From contig JAFKAC010000043.1 in the NCBI GenBank assembly GCA_025766275.1, positions 186,001 through 250,000 on the forward strand: a stretch of DNA of 64,000 nucleotides, read 5' to 3'. The translations under genes and the position numbers were made by a program. This document shows, in pieces, positions 43,754-55,239 of this stretch (position 1 is its first letter; every line of letters starts with the position of its first letter). Source of the stretch: Lactarius indigo. Lineage: Eukaryota > Basidiomycota > Agaricomycetes > Russulales > Russulaceae. The notes beneath the pieces are model-generated. The model ran no database searches. It had not been told where the DNA came from and saw nothing but the letters and a program-made list of their open reading frames with translations.

Positions 43754-45202
43754 TCAGGATTCCGGATCTACGAGGTCGTAGATATCAGCATCGAGGTCAT
43801 TCTCTGGCCACAGGGAGATGTCGAGTCGACAGTAGTGCGTTTTGAGGAAGAGAAAGGGCCCGCGTTTTCCACACTTGCGACACATTTCGTACTGTGGGCA
43901 CCGAATCTCGTCATGGTTGGCATTAGTGCAGAAGCACCGCCCACACCACCTCCCTTGGGTGCGGGCCGCGATTGTCGGAGGTTCGGGGACGGTAAAAGAA
44001 GTGGTAGCTTCCGTAGCTACTGCTTGTCGTATGCGTTCATCTGCCTGATGAGTCGTGATCACTTCTTCAACCATGCCTGCGCAGCGGAATATGCATCGAT
44101 AGGACTGATGTTCTTGGCTTTGGCAATGTTGGCAGGCAGGTCGCGGTCTGGTGGGGCAATCGCGTACAATGTGGTGGGGGCTATTGCAGTGATAGCAGCG
44201 TCGACGGTGGGGTTTGTCGGCGAGGCGGGGAAACTCTAATGGTCCTCCTCGTCGTGGGGAAAATGGGATAGCATAATGGGAATGGCGAAGTGGGGCTGGT
44301 AGGGCCGTCATGCGCGCATATTCGTTGCCGATGGTAGCCAGTGCCCCTGCGTACTGAAGGCGCCTCTTGGTGCTGGCCAGCATTAAGTCGACCGTGAGCC
44401 GTTCCGCTTGTAGTTTACGTGCGTCCTCCTCCAGCTTCTCGCACTTCTCGTCGAGTTCTTTGAGCGCCAGGAGTCCCGTTCTCAGTCTAGTAATCTCAGC
44501 CGTGAGACAAGGTGAGTTAAGTTCTATGAGCGTTTCGTCCAAAGCACAGGCGCGGATGTCGTGAGGGTCAAAGAATTGTAGTTGTTCCGCTGTAAAGGGT
44601 GGTGCCGAGACATTCGGCCTGAGTGACGAGAGGTAGACTTCCTCTCCGTAGTGGGGTTGTCCCACACCCATTGTTCCCACTACCTCGGTGAATCCCTTGC
44701 GATAGTAGATGTACTTCGCTGGGTTAGATCCACCGTCCGGTAGCAGGATCTGTAATGGGTAGTACTTGGGGGTGCCAGGAGTGTTTGGAAAGAATGGGGC
44801 ACCGGGGTCGTCTGTGTTGTTAGGAGGGGAGTCGGGTCGGTCGTAGTCGATGGGGGTGTGAACGCGAATCGGGGTAAACGGTTCTAGAGGTGGGGGTGGT
44901 GTGGATGATGGGGAAGATGGTGGTGATTGAGGTCGTGGTTCCGGTGGAGGGGTCGACTGTTGCTGCGGAGGTGGTGTTGGAGAGTATTGTCCTTCCTCCG
45001 GTGTTGACGGGGTGAGTTCCCCGGGTTCTCGCTCGATGGGAATGGGGGTGGCGATGGTGATACGTTGGGGGGACGGTGGTGGTGACAGACGAGGGATGTC
45101 GGTGAGATTAATGGTGACAATCCCTCGTTTGAGGGCGGCTTCGAGCTGGGGGTTGTTGAGGATGTTGACGAGGGTGGTGTCGGATACTGGAGTGTCGGTC
45201 AT
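43754..45202 (-). CDS. B1 third ORF, zinc-knuckle protein of unknown role
   Basis: 482 aa, located between integrase and the 3' LTR, the place of env in retroviruses, but with no signal peptide or membrane segment. Order: Pro/Ser/Thr-rich N-terminal part (about 40-145); a central part resembling the C-terminal extension of family-A pol (ILLPDGG, GMGVGQPHYGEEVYL, LTAEITRLRTGLLALKE), with coiled coil (KCEKLEEDARKLQAERLTVD); then two CCHC knuckles (CYHCNSPHHIVRDC, CQHCQSQEHQSYRC) and a further Cys-rich tail (CGRCFCTNANHDEIRC, CRKCGKRG). It starts at ATG 45202, 39 nt after the pol stop. A nucleic-acid-binding or assembly role is inference. Confidence 0.85.
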   Translation of the reverse strand: MTDTPVSDTTLVNILNNPQLEAALKRGIVTINLTDIPRLSPPPSPQRITIATPIPIEREPGELTPSTPEEGQYSPTPPPQQQSTPPPEPRPQSPPSSPSSTPPPPLEPFTPIRVHTPIDYDRPDSPPNNTDDPGAPFFPNTPGTPKYYPLQILLPDGGSNPAKYIYYRKGFTEVVGTMGVGQPHYGEEVYLSSLRPNVSAPPFTAEQLQFFDPHDIRACALDETLIELNSPCLTAEITRLRTGLLALKELDEKCEKLEEDARKLQAERLTVDLMLASTKRRLQYAGALATIGNEYARMTALPAPLRHSHYAIPFSPRRGGPLEFPRLADKPHRRRCYHCNSPHHIVRDCPTRPRPACQHCQSQEHQSYRCIFRCAGMVEEVITTHQADERIRQAVATEATTSFTVPEPPTIAARTQGRWCGRCFCTNANHDEIRCPQYEMCRKCGKRGPFLFLKTHYCRLDISLWPENDLDADIYDLVDPES

Positions 45203-45241
45203 CGTTGGTTTGAGGTGTGGAGGGATGTGAAAGGGGTGTCT

Positions 45242-48200
45242 TTATATTGTTCGTCCAGCCCCTTTGGTGGTCAGGTATCGTCGGTAGAAGTCTTTGATGA
45301 CGTCTGTAGCATGGGTCATGTTTGTCGCGGGTTCCCATGTGTTATCGCTTGGTGGGAACCCCTTCCATTTTACTAGGTAGTGGAGTTTGCGCCCTCTTCC
45401 TCGTTCCTGGGCATCTTCGATCTGCTCCACTTCATACTCCTCTTCTCCATCGATAAGGTCCGGTGGAGGTCGGGTATAGTTTGCGCCGTGCATCTCCATT
45501 TCCTTGTATGGTGTCAGAAGGTTTGCGTGGAATACTGGGTGTATCTTCCATGATGCCGGAAGTTCCAATTCGTACGAAACGTCTGATAGAACCTTGACGA
45601 TTTTAAAGGGTCCGTATCGCTTCGGGGCTAGTTTGCTTGTGGGGTAGAAGGTACGAAGATTGGTCCCTTCTAACCATACTTGATCCCCTTGCTGATAAGG
45701 TGTGAACCCTGTTTTTCCTCGTTGGGCCATGAGGTGCTGTACGTGTTTGATACTATCTTGCGCATGTTGCCGGAGTATCTGCAATTCTTCCAATCTTTGA
45801 TCCACCGCGGGGCTATGTGATGGTTTTGGTGTCCACACAGTTCGTGGTTCCCACCCCATAATGAGAGAGAAGGGGGAGTGCTTGGTGGTGGCGTTTCTCC
45901 AAGAGTTGTGAGCGAATTGCGCCATGGGTAGAAGTTCCACCCAGTTGTTCTGTTGCACGTTACACCAATGTCGCAAGTATTGTTCTAACCATTGGTTTGT
46001 TCGTTCTGATTGACCATCTGTTTGTGGATGGTACGCTGATGATACATTTTGCTGTATTCCCAACGTTTTACACAGTTGTCGCATGAACATGGACGCGAAT
46101 CTTGGATCCCGGTCAGATATGATTTTTCAGGGTAGGCCGTAATGGGGATAGACATGTCGGAGATAAAGTTTTGCCACCTCTTCCGACGTTATGGCTTCGT
46201 TACACGGTATGAATATTGCCGCTTTTGAGCAGTCATGGTCCGTGACAGTGAGGATTGAGTCAAACCCTTTTGATATCGGGAGTTTGACTATGAAGTCCAT
46301 GGCTACTACTTCGAACGGTTCGGCCGATGGTTCGGTGGTGATGGGAAATAAGTGGGGCTTCTGTTGGTGATGGTTGATTTTGTTGCTTTGGCATGTTGCA
46401 CACCCCTTGACGTAGGCTTCCACATCTTTGCGCATATTGGGCCACCAGAAGTCGCGTCGTAATAGCTCTAGAGTGTTTGCGATTCCTGGATGTCCTGCGC
46501 TTGGAGTATCGTGGAAAAAGGTAATTACCCCCCGTTTAAGTTCGTTGTTTCCCACGACAACGAGAGCATCGCCCTTCCACCACAGCCCATTGTGTTTCTT
46601 TAGGTTGTGGGGTTCTATCCATGGGAGGAGTGCTGCTTCATCCATGTTTTGTGCAATTTGAGTCCATATATCCATGTCGTGCATGGACGTTTGGGTGACT
46701 TTGAGAAATACGTCATCTGGGAGTACTGTGACGTAATTATTGTCGCCGGTGCCGTCATCGTAATCAGGTCTCCTTGATAAGGAGTCTGCTTGCGTATTCT
46801 TGGTACCAGGGATATGTTTGAGGATAAAGTTGTACTCCGACAGTTCTTGGAACTCCCGTGCTACTCGTCGACTGATTTTCCTGGGTTCTTTCCAGTATTG
46901 CAGGTTGGCGTGGTCTGCATGGATCGTTATTAGATGGGGGGATCCCACGAGGTATGTTCGCCAAGTGCGTAGCGCTTTTACAATCGCTAGTAGTTCCCTA
47001 TCGTAGATGTCGTAATTGCGTTCGGCTTCTGATAGGGATTCGGAATAGAATGCGACCGGATGCATTTTATCGTCTTCTCCCTTCTGGTTTAGGACAGCCC
47101 CTAGGGCGTAACTCGAAGCATCGACTTCGATTTCGAAGGGTTGGTCTAGTTTCGGGAATAGTAGGACCGGTTCCGAACTGATTCGTTCTTTGATGGTGTC
47201 GAAAGCTTTTTGTCTGACTTCCGTCCATTCCCAGGGAACGTCTTTCTTCGTGAGGTCATGGAGGGGTCTTGCAATTGTAGAGAACCCTCGTATAAATCGC
47301 CGGTAGAAATTGCAGAATCCTAGGAAGGCTCGTACTTCTTTGAGTGATGTCGGCGCCTTCCATTCTCGGACCCCTTGTACTTTGACTGGGTCCATTCGCA
47401 GTTGTCCGTACCCGATGATTAGCCCCAGATATTCCACCTCGTGGACTTCAAACACGCATTTTTCCGGTTTGATGTATAGGTCGTGTTTGTCGCAGAGGTC
47501 GAGGACTTGGTGTAGTATCATTCTGTGGTGGGTGCGGTCGTCTGAGGTTGCGATTAGGATGTCGTCCATGTAGACAATTACTTCCCCTGTCAGCACCAAC
47601 TCCCGAAAGATAGTGTCCATCATGGTTTGGAAGGTGCTAGGGGAATTTGTGAGGCCAAAGAACATGACTCGTGGTTCGAACAACCCCTGATTTGTCTTGA
47701 ACGCCGCCTTCCATTCGTCCCCCTGTTTGATTCGAACGTTGTTGTATCCCCATCGGATGTCAAGCTTCGAGTAGAGCCTTGCTTCTCGGATCTTGTCGAT
47801 AAGCTCGGGGATTAGGGGGAGTGGGTAGTGATTTTTTACGGTTAGTTCGTTGAGGCGGCGATAGTCCTGTACCGGGCGTAGTTTCCCGTCCTTCTTTTTG
47901 ATGAAAAAGAAGGGGGATGCATAAGGAGACTTGGACGGTTGGATGTATTTCTTCTCCAGGTGTTCAGTTACGAATTCTGTTAATTTTTCGTTTTCCGGGA
48001 TTGTGAGTGGGTATACTTTGCAATCCATTGTTTCAGGGGCGGTTGGGACCAGATTGATGGCGTGGTCCCACGGGCGTGAAGGGGGAAAGCGCTGGGACGC
48101 TTCCTCACTGAAGACTTTCTGATGTCTCCGGTATTCTTCTGGGACCATCTCTTCGAAGGTTTTCTGGGGTTTTTTGGCCGCTTCTTGTTGCGCTAATTCT

Positions 48201-48790
48201 GATGCTGTTGTTGTTTTTCGCAGCCGGATACAAGGTTCGTCTTCTTCTTGTAGTTGTTCCCAGGCTGATTCGTCCAGTTGATACGTCTCCAATGCCTTGA
48301 TCGTTGCTTCAAGAGGCATGGCTTCGTCGGACAGATGCAGACTGGTGATAACCACTGGTTGGAACTCTTCATTGAGTGTGGCGTCTCGCCAGTGGAACTT
48401 GGGTTCAAAGGCCGTAAACCAGGGGTATCCCAGTATGACTTCGTCGTTTCCTAAATCCGTGATAAGGAATCGAAGATTTTGGGTCTTTCCCCCGGTTTTG
48501 ACGGTGAGGTCGGTGAAAGATGTGATTTCTCCTCCTTGGTTGTGGGTTCCATCTACGTTCCATATTTTGATGGAGCGTTCGGTAGGTAGCCAGGCTATTT
48601 TGAGTCGTTTCAGGAGATTTGCGCTTATGAAGTTGTCTGTTGCGCCCGAGTCTACCAAGACGTTTCGTTCGGCCGTCGCGTGAGCAGATTTGAAAAGTAC
48701 TGGAATTCGCATAGATCGGAATCTGCTATTGTACACGCTAAGTTTTAATGCTCTAGCCCAGGCCGCCGGGTTCAAGCGTTCAGAAAATCC
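45242..48790 (-). pseudogene. B1 pol: protease, RT, RNase H, integrase, chromodomain (one TGA)
   Basis: Entered by -1 frameshift from gag near 48790-48784. Order: aspartic protease (NVLVDSGATDNFI), reverse transcriptase (KKKDGKLRPVQDYRR, VYMDDILIATSD), RNase H (EIEVDASSYALGAVL, HADHANLQYW), integrase finger (HDTPSAGHPGI...CATCQSNK) and core (TVTDHDCSKAA, SDRDPRFAS, DGQSERTNQWLEQ), GPF module (RYGPFKIVKVL) and chromodomain (YLVKWKGFPPSDNTWEP). A TGA at 46129-46127 (YGLP-stop-KIISDRDP) sits where Arg or Lys is normal. No other defect is visible; it is otherwise intact. Confidence 0.93.
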
Positions 48791-50436
48791 TTCTTTTGTC
48801 CGAAAAGTTTGTCTACCATCAATTCTCGTACTTCAGGGGTTTGGGCGAATAAGGCCGCTACTTGGGCGTCAGCTTGTTCCTCGTTGGAAAGGGGACGCGA
48901 TGCGGTCATTGAGATAGTGGCGGTGGTTGGAGTGGGGTCATTCGTTCCTGCTGCTTTGATGGTAGTGGTGGTTTTTTGAGGACAGAATCTGGAGATGTGC
49001 CCTTGTCCTCGGCATCGGAAGCATCTTCCTTCTTTCTGGAGTAACTTCTTTTCGTCCTCCGTCATTGCTGCCCTGGCGCGAGTTCGGCTGACGTCCATTG
49101 AATTTGGGTCCCTAGTTTTGTTGAGAGCGTTCAGCCATTGGTCGCGGGAGGCTCCCCCTTTCTTGTCTGTTCTTCCTTTGGTGAGTCTATCTTTGAGGAG
49201 GAGATATTCCGCTTGCTGAAGCGTAACCGCCGTTTTCCAATCGTCCCAGTCTACGGGGTGATGAAACTTGATTGCGTTTATGACTAGCGCATTTGGGAGG
49301 CCTTTCTGGAAAATTTCCAGGGTAGTGGCCTCGTCCTTGTTGTATCCTGCTTTATTGGCCAAGTTAGAGAATTTGGCTATGTAGGTGTCGATGTCTTCTT
49401 TGTCCATTCGTAAGTTTTGAATGGCGTGGCGGGCCTTTTGTTGTTGGGTAGTGTCGGTGTATGCCTGGATGAACCTTGTTTCGATAGTGTTCCATAGGTT
49501 TTCGGCATTCATGGCTACTCCTCCCGCCAATTGGTCGGCTAGCCACTGTATCTGTTCTTCGACCCAGTCGTCTACTAATGGCCCTCGGATATACGAGAGG
49601 AGGGTCATAGCACGTGAATAGGGGAGGGTCAATTGTTGGACATTCGGGTTCATCCCTCGGTAGAGTGCGAAGGCGTTTAGGAAAGCTCTGCTGGCTTCTC
49701 GGTCCCCAGTGAATTCTGGTGGGGGATTTCCTCCGAGTCGTCCGTTTGGTGGGGGGGGTCCTCCAGCAGCGGGACCTGCTGCCGCTCCGCCGCCTCCACC
49801 TCCAGGCGCGCCGCCTCCGCCTCCAGGCGCACCGCCTCCACCTCCAGGCGCACCGCCTCCACTTCCAGGCGCACCGCCTCCATGATGGCTTCCTGCGCCT
49901 CCCGCAGTGCCTCCTCCGCTTGCCGACATACTTCCTCCCACAAGATGTCCTCCACTACTTGCAGGATTGGCTGTCGAGGACCCTGCGGCTGGTTGCGAGG
50001 AGGTGAGGGTGGTGGAGAGTTGGGTGGTGGACATGTTGGCATACGATGCGAAGTCCACAGGCCTTTGGATGGTAGGTGTAAGTGTTGGGTTGTCTAAGTC
50101 GGGTTCGGAAGATGGTTCTTCGATATCGGAATCAGCCTCGATAGCGCTGATTTGTCCTTTTCCTGGTCCTAGGCCTAGGTGTGCAGGGACGGGTTTATAG
50201 GAGTACCAGGAGTGCTTTGCGTCGGAGTAGGCAACGTAGGCCCAAATGTGTTGATCTTCAATGTACTCGATTGGTTCGTATGTGAGTTTATCGGGGTCGT
50301 AGACGTAGTACCCTTCGTCGTGTGGAGTGTTCCTCCAGAGAGCGGTTCCTTTGATAGAAGGTCTTAGGTCGTCGTAAGGATGCCGCTCCAGGTACTCTTT
50401 GACGAACTGTGTTCAGCTTCGGCTGGTGAGAGCCAC
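48772..50436 (-). pseudogene. B1 gag (GTG start candidate, one TGA in leader part)
   Basis: The frame from GTG 50436-50434 to TGA 48774-48772 is 555 codons and open except for a TGA at 50415-50413, which is CGA in copy B2. The first ATG in frame comes only after about 130 codons of conserved sequence (YVYDPDKLTYEPIEYIEDQH-WAYVAYSD, then SYANM). It has a Gly-rich segment encoded by short GGCGGAGGTGC-type repeats (49780-49880), the Retrotrans_gag domain (FLNAFALYRGMNPN to ANKAGYNKDE) and one CCHC knuckle (CFRCRGQGHISRFC). Confidence 0.85.
48784..48790 (-). other. B1 candidate -1 frameshift heptamer
   Basis: On the minus strand G GAT TTT in the gag frame, at the place equivalent to the G GGT TTT of family A. 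It resembles the G GAT TTA site at the MMTV pro-pol junction, a known non-canonical slippery site. Confidence 0.5.
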
Positions 50437-50441
50437 TGTGG

Positions 50442-50452
50442 AGACTAGACTT
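50442..50452 (-). other. B1 self-primer binding site
   Basis: On the minus strand AAGTCTAGTCT, two bases after the LTR end, complementary to AGACTAGACTT in the LTR. Confidence 0.78.
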
Positions 50453-50454
50453 AA

Positions 50455-51022
50455 TGTAACGCCACTACAGGGGCGTTGAGTACGACCTGTACTAAGTCAG
50501 TCTTTCGCTCGGTAGTCAAAGCTCAAAGGCTCGACTTCAGTAGAGATGATGCACAAGAGTCACAAGGACGTACGTCACTTGGACTATAGAGGAAGGCTAA
50601 GACTCGAAGGCCTAGCGAAGACGAGGATCGGGGAACAAGGAGACTCTGCGTAGATGAGTGTAGTATTACACAAGAAGTCTAGTCTACCGTACAAGCTAGG
50701 TATGACTAGAGTTAAATAGAGATCGTTCTGTATGGCCATGACAAACAGATGGCGCCATCGCCAAACCGAGGAAGAAAGGGATGAACATAGAGGGAATAAA
50801 GCAAGATCATATCGAGAACAAAGGAGAATCACGCGGGGACGCGCGTGAGAGGAAACAAGTCGGAAACTGGCACATGTCAAGCTTTATCAGAAGAGAACGT
50901 CGATAAGCAAGGTGCGTGATAGAAACCGGGTAATTGTAAAGTCCACGTAGTCATACAGGGCTCGTATAGTGTGGGAAGGAGATAATGGTGAAGAAAGAAA
51001 CGAGTCCAAGAGAATTGTAACA
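50455..51022 (-). repeat. B1 5' LTR
   Basis: 568 bp; differs from 43152-43719 at six positions, each a CG against TG or CA. Confidence 0.95.
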
Positions 51023-51027
51023 CATAG

Positions 51028-53931
51028 TGTTGGAAGAAGCTCGCCGCTCCAGGCCCTCTGGCTCCTCCCTCAACAAGGTGGCCCCCGTCAAGTCGACGGG
51101 CAAGAAGGGCAAGAAGGACCACTCTGGCCTGACTTGCCACTACTGCAACAAAAAGGGCCATATCAAGCCGGATTGCAGAAGGAGGAAGAAGGATGAGGCT
51201 GATGCAAAGGAGAAGGAGAAAGCAGGCAACAAGGCCACCAATAGTCATGTCCTAGTACCTACCACCGCCTCCATTACAGAGGTCGTAGAGCCCAAGATAG
51301 ATTGGGCCTCTGAATCAATTGGTGTTGCCTTGTATGCTGCCTCGCGTGTGTGTTGGATGATGGACAGTGGTGCTACACACCACATAACCCCACATCAGTC
51401 TGACTTCAAGGACTACACCCCAACTAAAGGCACTGTACGCCTGGGTGATAAGTCCACTATAGACCAAGTGGGTGTCGGGTCTGTCGTCTTTACTACGAGC
51501 CAGGGTATTTCTATCACACTCAGCAATGTGCTACACCTACCACAGGTGAAGACGCGCTTCTTGTCGACGCGCGCCCTAGCACAAAAGGGTGCTGAGATTG
51601 CCTTTGACAGTGGCTCATTTAAAATATCTGTCAACCAAAAGTGTGTGGCCAAAGGCTACCTTGAGGACAACCTATACTGGTTGGACGCAGCCAGCGTCAG
51701 CCTCAATGCCCACACAAAACCAAGTGCTGCCACACTTGATATCTGGCATCAACGCATGGGACACATCTCCTCTGCGGCGCTGAAGGCACATGGTCCCTCT
51801 GCCACTACTGGCATGGACATAGATAGCTCCACCACGGCCCACACAGTCTGCCGTGGGTGCGAGATGGGTAAATCCACTCGCCAACCCTTTTCTGCGTCCT
51901 CAAATAAGAGGACAACTCGTCAATTTGAGATTGTGCACAGTGACCTCGCCGGTCCTATGCAGACTCAGTCCTTGCAAGGCTTGACCTACACTGCCACCTT
52001 CATAGACGACCACACTAAGTTCACTGTGGTACACTTCCTTAAGTCGAAGGACCAGTTTGCTAAGTCGCTGCAGATGTATTTGGCTTGGGGTGAAACCCAG
52101 TCTGGCCATAAACTGTGTGCTCTGCACTCTGACCGCGGTGGCGAATACATGTCGAGTGTCACGCAGGACATTCTTAAGCAGAAAGGGATAGAGCATCACC
52201 TCACGATGCTGGGTTCACCACAGTCCAACAGGAAAGCCGAGCGGTTTAACCACACCATTATTGATAAGGCAATGTCCATGCTCCACACAGCTGGCATGTC
52301 TAAAGGCTTCTGGGAGCATGCAGTGTGCGCAGCTGTGCACATCTACAACCGCTCTCCAGTCCGTGGGCTCAAGTGGCGCACTCCCTATGAGCTCTGGCAC
52401 TCTGGCAAAGTGCCTGATGTCTCACATCTTCGCATCTTCGGATGCAAGGGGTACATGCATGTACCCGCTGATAAGCATCGCAAATTGGATGCGAAGGCCA
52501 TTGAGGTCACGCTTATTGGGTTTGAGCCCGAATCTAAGGGCTATAAGCTCTGGGACCGCTCAACCCGCTCCGTTCGAGTGTCCAGGGATGTGACATTCGA
52601 CGAGAGTAGCTTCCCATCCCTCCAGGGTGTTGAGACACACCCTGCACCTTCATCATCAGTAGTGCCTATCACAACAGTGACTGCCGTGCCTCACCCGCCG
52701 GCATTACCACCAATGCGAGCCCCCTCCCCTGCACACTCCAGTAGTAGTGAGGAGGAGGATGTAGAAAACCTTTTAGACCCCCCACAAGTCCAACCACGCC
52801 CTACCACACCACCACCTGCTCTGCCAGCTCCGCCCACCACACCAAAGTGTGAGCAAGTCACTCCCACTTCACCCCCGCCATGTCCTAGTGCAACGCGCAT
52901 TATGCGCCATGTCCCCCCTCCCTCACCAGAAATGCCTGGGGGATTTGAGGATCGTGCACAGCGTAGTCAGCTGTTGCGCGAGATGGACAATGCACCAAGG
53001 CGCACTGCTCGTGTCCCTGTGCCTAATCCACGTTACTTCAATGCGGATAATGCGGCATGGTGCGGCAGGCGTCTGGGGTATGCGGAGTTACTGGCTGCTG
53101 CCTTTGTGGGCCGAGACCCTGCAACCTATGCAGAGGCCATGCGGTCTGCAACTGCAGATGAGTGGTCTAAGGCGTGTCAATATGAAATGGACGCCCTAGC
53201 TAAGAATGGGACTTGGGAGTTAGTGGATCTCCCGCCTAATCGTAAGGCAGTAAAATCCAAATGGGTCTTTAAGCTCAAAGTGGATGGCCGCTACAGAGCT
53301 CGCTTGGTGGCTAAGGGATTCATGCAGATCCCTGGTGTAGATTTTGATGAAACCTTCTCTCCCGTCGCACAATTTGAGTCGCTACATTTACTTCTGGCAT
53401 TGGCCGCACTGGAGGACTGGCACATCCATCAGATGGATGTCAAGTCTGCTTTTCTCAATGGCGTGCTTGACGAGGAAATATACATGGAGCAGCCACAAGG
53501 TTTCATTGTCACTGGCTCTGAGACAAAGGTGTGTCACCTGGTTAAGGCGATCTATGGTCTCAAACAGGCCTCCCGCGCATGGAACTTGCAATTCCATGGA
53601 GTGCTCACTGCACTCGGCTTTAAGCGGACGTTTGCTGATGCTGGCATATATGTGATGCCTCAACGGGAGGGGTATGATCCACTCTTCGTTATTGTCTACG
53701 TTGACGACATCACTATACTGGGTCCCTCGTTAAGTGGAATCAAGCGTCTTAAATCAGACTTGTCTGAACGCTATGAGATGACAGATCTCAGGGAGATAGA
53801 GTCTTATCTTGGTATGCGCATTGTGCGCGACCGCTCCCTTAGACGCATCGAAATAGATCAGTCTGGCTACATCAAGGATGTCCTTGAACGCTTTGGCATG
53901 TCTGATGCCACACCACACAACACACCCTTGC
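51028..53931 (+). pseudogene. copia-2 gag-pol, part 2 (knuckle to RT)
   Basis: It continues part 1 in frame: CCHC knuckle (CHYCNKKGHIKPDC), protease (MMDSGATHHITPH), integrase finger (WHQRMGH...CRGCEMGK) and core (HSDLAGPM, HSDRGGEYM, KAERFNHT; the usual SPQQNG reads SPQSNR), a Pro-rich linker, and reverse transcriptase (RWVF equivalent KWVFKLKVDG, QMDVKSAFLNG, YVDDITILG). Open throughout; cut at 53931 by the family-A2 element. Confidence 0.92.
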
Positions 53932-55219
53932 TGTTATGGTACAGACTTAGTGACTCATTACACACGATGTCACGGACGCTCTATTCTCGCCTTATTTTTC
54001 TGTATTTTTTACGGATTTATTTGGTGGAGATACAAGTCTGTAACATTGCGTTCAAACATCCAAGTCCTTATCATTAGATATGATAAGATGGTTAGTCACG
54101 TGATGCCAACATGTGCACCCACAAGCACGTGACCCTGGGATAGTAACTTCCTTATTGGATGTTACCTCTTTAGGTCACCTTCCTCATTAGTACAGTAGTT
54201 TCTCGTTGGACGATAAGCAGGAAACATTCTAGATAGTTCTAGACTACGTTGTCATAGGGTTGTGACTCATAGATAAGGACACGTCATTGTTCTGTCAGCG
54301 CTAATGACTGTGCATCAGTCAGCACAATAAGATAACGCTATTAATAGATACGACGCGTCAGCGTCTGACTCATTACTATTACACGTACCTTTAGTAACAA
54401 GGTTCAGTAGTAATTTGAACCCAGCCGCAGCAGTATATATAAACCCTCATGTAGCATCCTGAGTGGAACCAACTTGTCCTCTTGGTTCTCCACTCAGGTG
54501 CGTATCCTTTGTACTTCCCTTACTTCTCCAATGTTAACTTGTCCTCTTGGTTCTCCACTCAGCGTGCCACAGCGTGATCACCAGACCTTTGGACTTGCAT
54601 AAAGTCCTCACGTGTGTCTATTCTCCGTTGTGACTGTACGTTCGGCGTGTGACTTGTCTCCGCGCTAGGCTTGGGTGTGCTACCTGTTCAGTTTGCTTAC
54701 CTCACCTTGGTCTAGTTGTATGCGATAAGTCATACCGCTACACACGACTCATGACCGGTTATGACTATGGTCCGGTATCAGCATTAGTCATGGACTCTTA
54801 CATCATATCAGTCAGCATAGCGGTTCGCATGTGATTGCGACCCATGTATGACTCATTCCTAGGATAGCTGTACTAGGGTTCGAGCTAGTTACGCTATTGG
54901 TTACTTACTATTCTAGCGGCGCTTTAAAGCCCGTGCGTATCTGTATAAGTAGTTGCTCCGGAAGACCAAGAGTCCCCATCTTGGTCTTCTTCAATCCACC
55001 CTCTTGACTCGTCTCTTGTCTGCCTTAGTCTCTGACTAAGTGTGCCTCCACTCATATCCGCCAAGGGATATCCTTCTTTCATCTTTGCTGCAGCGTGTGC
55101 CAGTGAGCCCCTGTTCAGCTTGCGTTGGATTGACACGTGGTCTCCATTCGCCTAACTTTCGCTAAGTCGATTACGCCTATTATGAGTCCAAGTCGGACTA
55201 ACGCTGGTGGAGCGTAACA
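53932..55219 (+). repeat. copy 4 5' LTR, interrupted by solo LTR D
   Basis: TGTTATGG to GGAGCGTAACA; 508 bp after removal of the 775-bp solo LTR and one target copy. TATAAGTAG at 54944 and ATCTTGGTCTT at 54978 are 34 nt apart. Confidence 0.95.
53968..54742 (+). repeat. solo LTR, family D
   Basis: 775 bp, TGTCACGG to CGCTACA, flanked by CACGA (53963-53967 and 54743-54747). It has TATATATAAAC near 54435 and a duplicated 27-nt segment ending TTCTCCACTCAG (about 54472 and 54537); the first copy is followed by GTGCGT, so a leader intron is possible. Its internal element is absent from the window. Confidence 0.93.
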
Positions 55220-55221
55220 TT

Positions 55222-55232
55222 AAGACCAAGAT
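55222..55232 (+). other. copy 4 self-primer binding site
   Basis: AAGACCAAGAT, two bases after the LTR, exact complement of ATCTTGGTCTT at 54978-54988. Confidence 0.8.
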
Positions 55233-55239
55233 CCTCATC

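Larger units (their letters stand above)
43152..51022 (-). mobile_element. gypsy family B, complete (copy B1)
   Basis: 7871 bp with two 568-bp LTRs and the 5-bp duplication CATAG (43147-43151 and 51023-51027). On the minus strand the order is LTR, primer site, gag, pol and a third ORF, then a purine tract (ACGGGGGG) and LTR. The chromodomain puts it with chromoviruses. One in-frame TGA in the gag leader and one in integrase are the only coding defects I see. The two LTRs differ at six sites, all CpG transitions. Confidence 0.96.
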
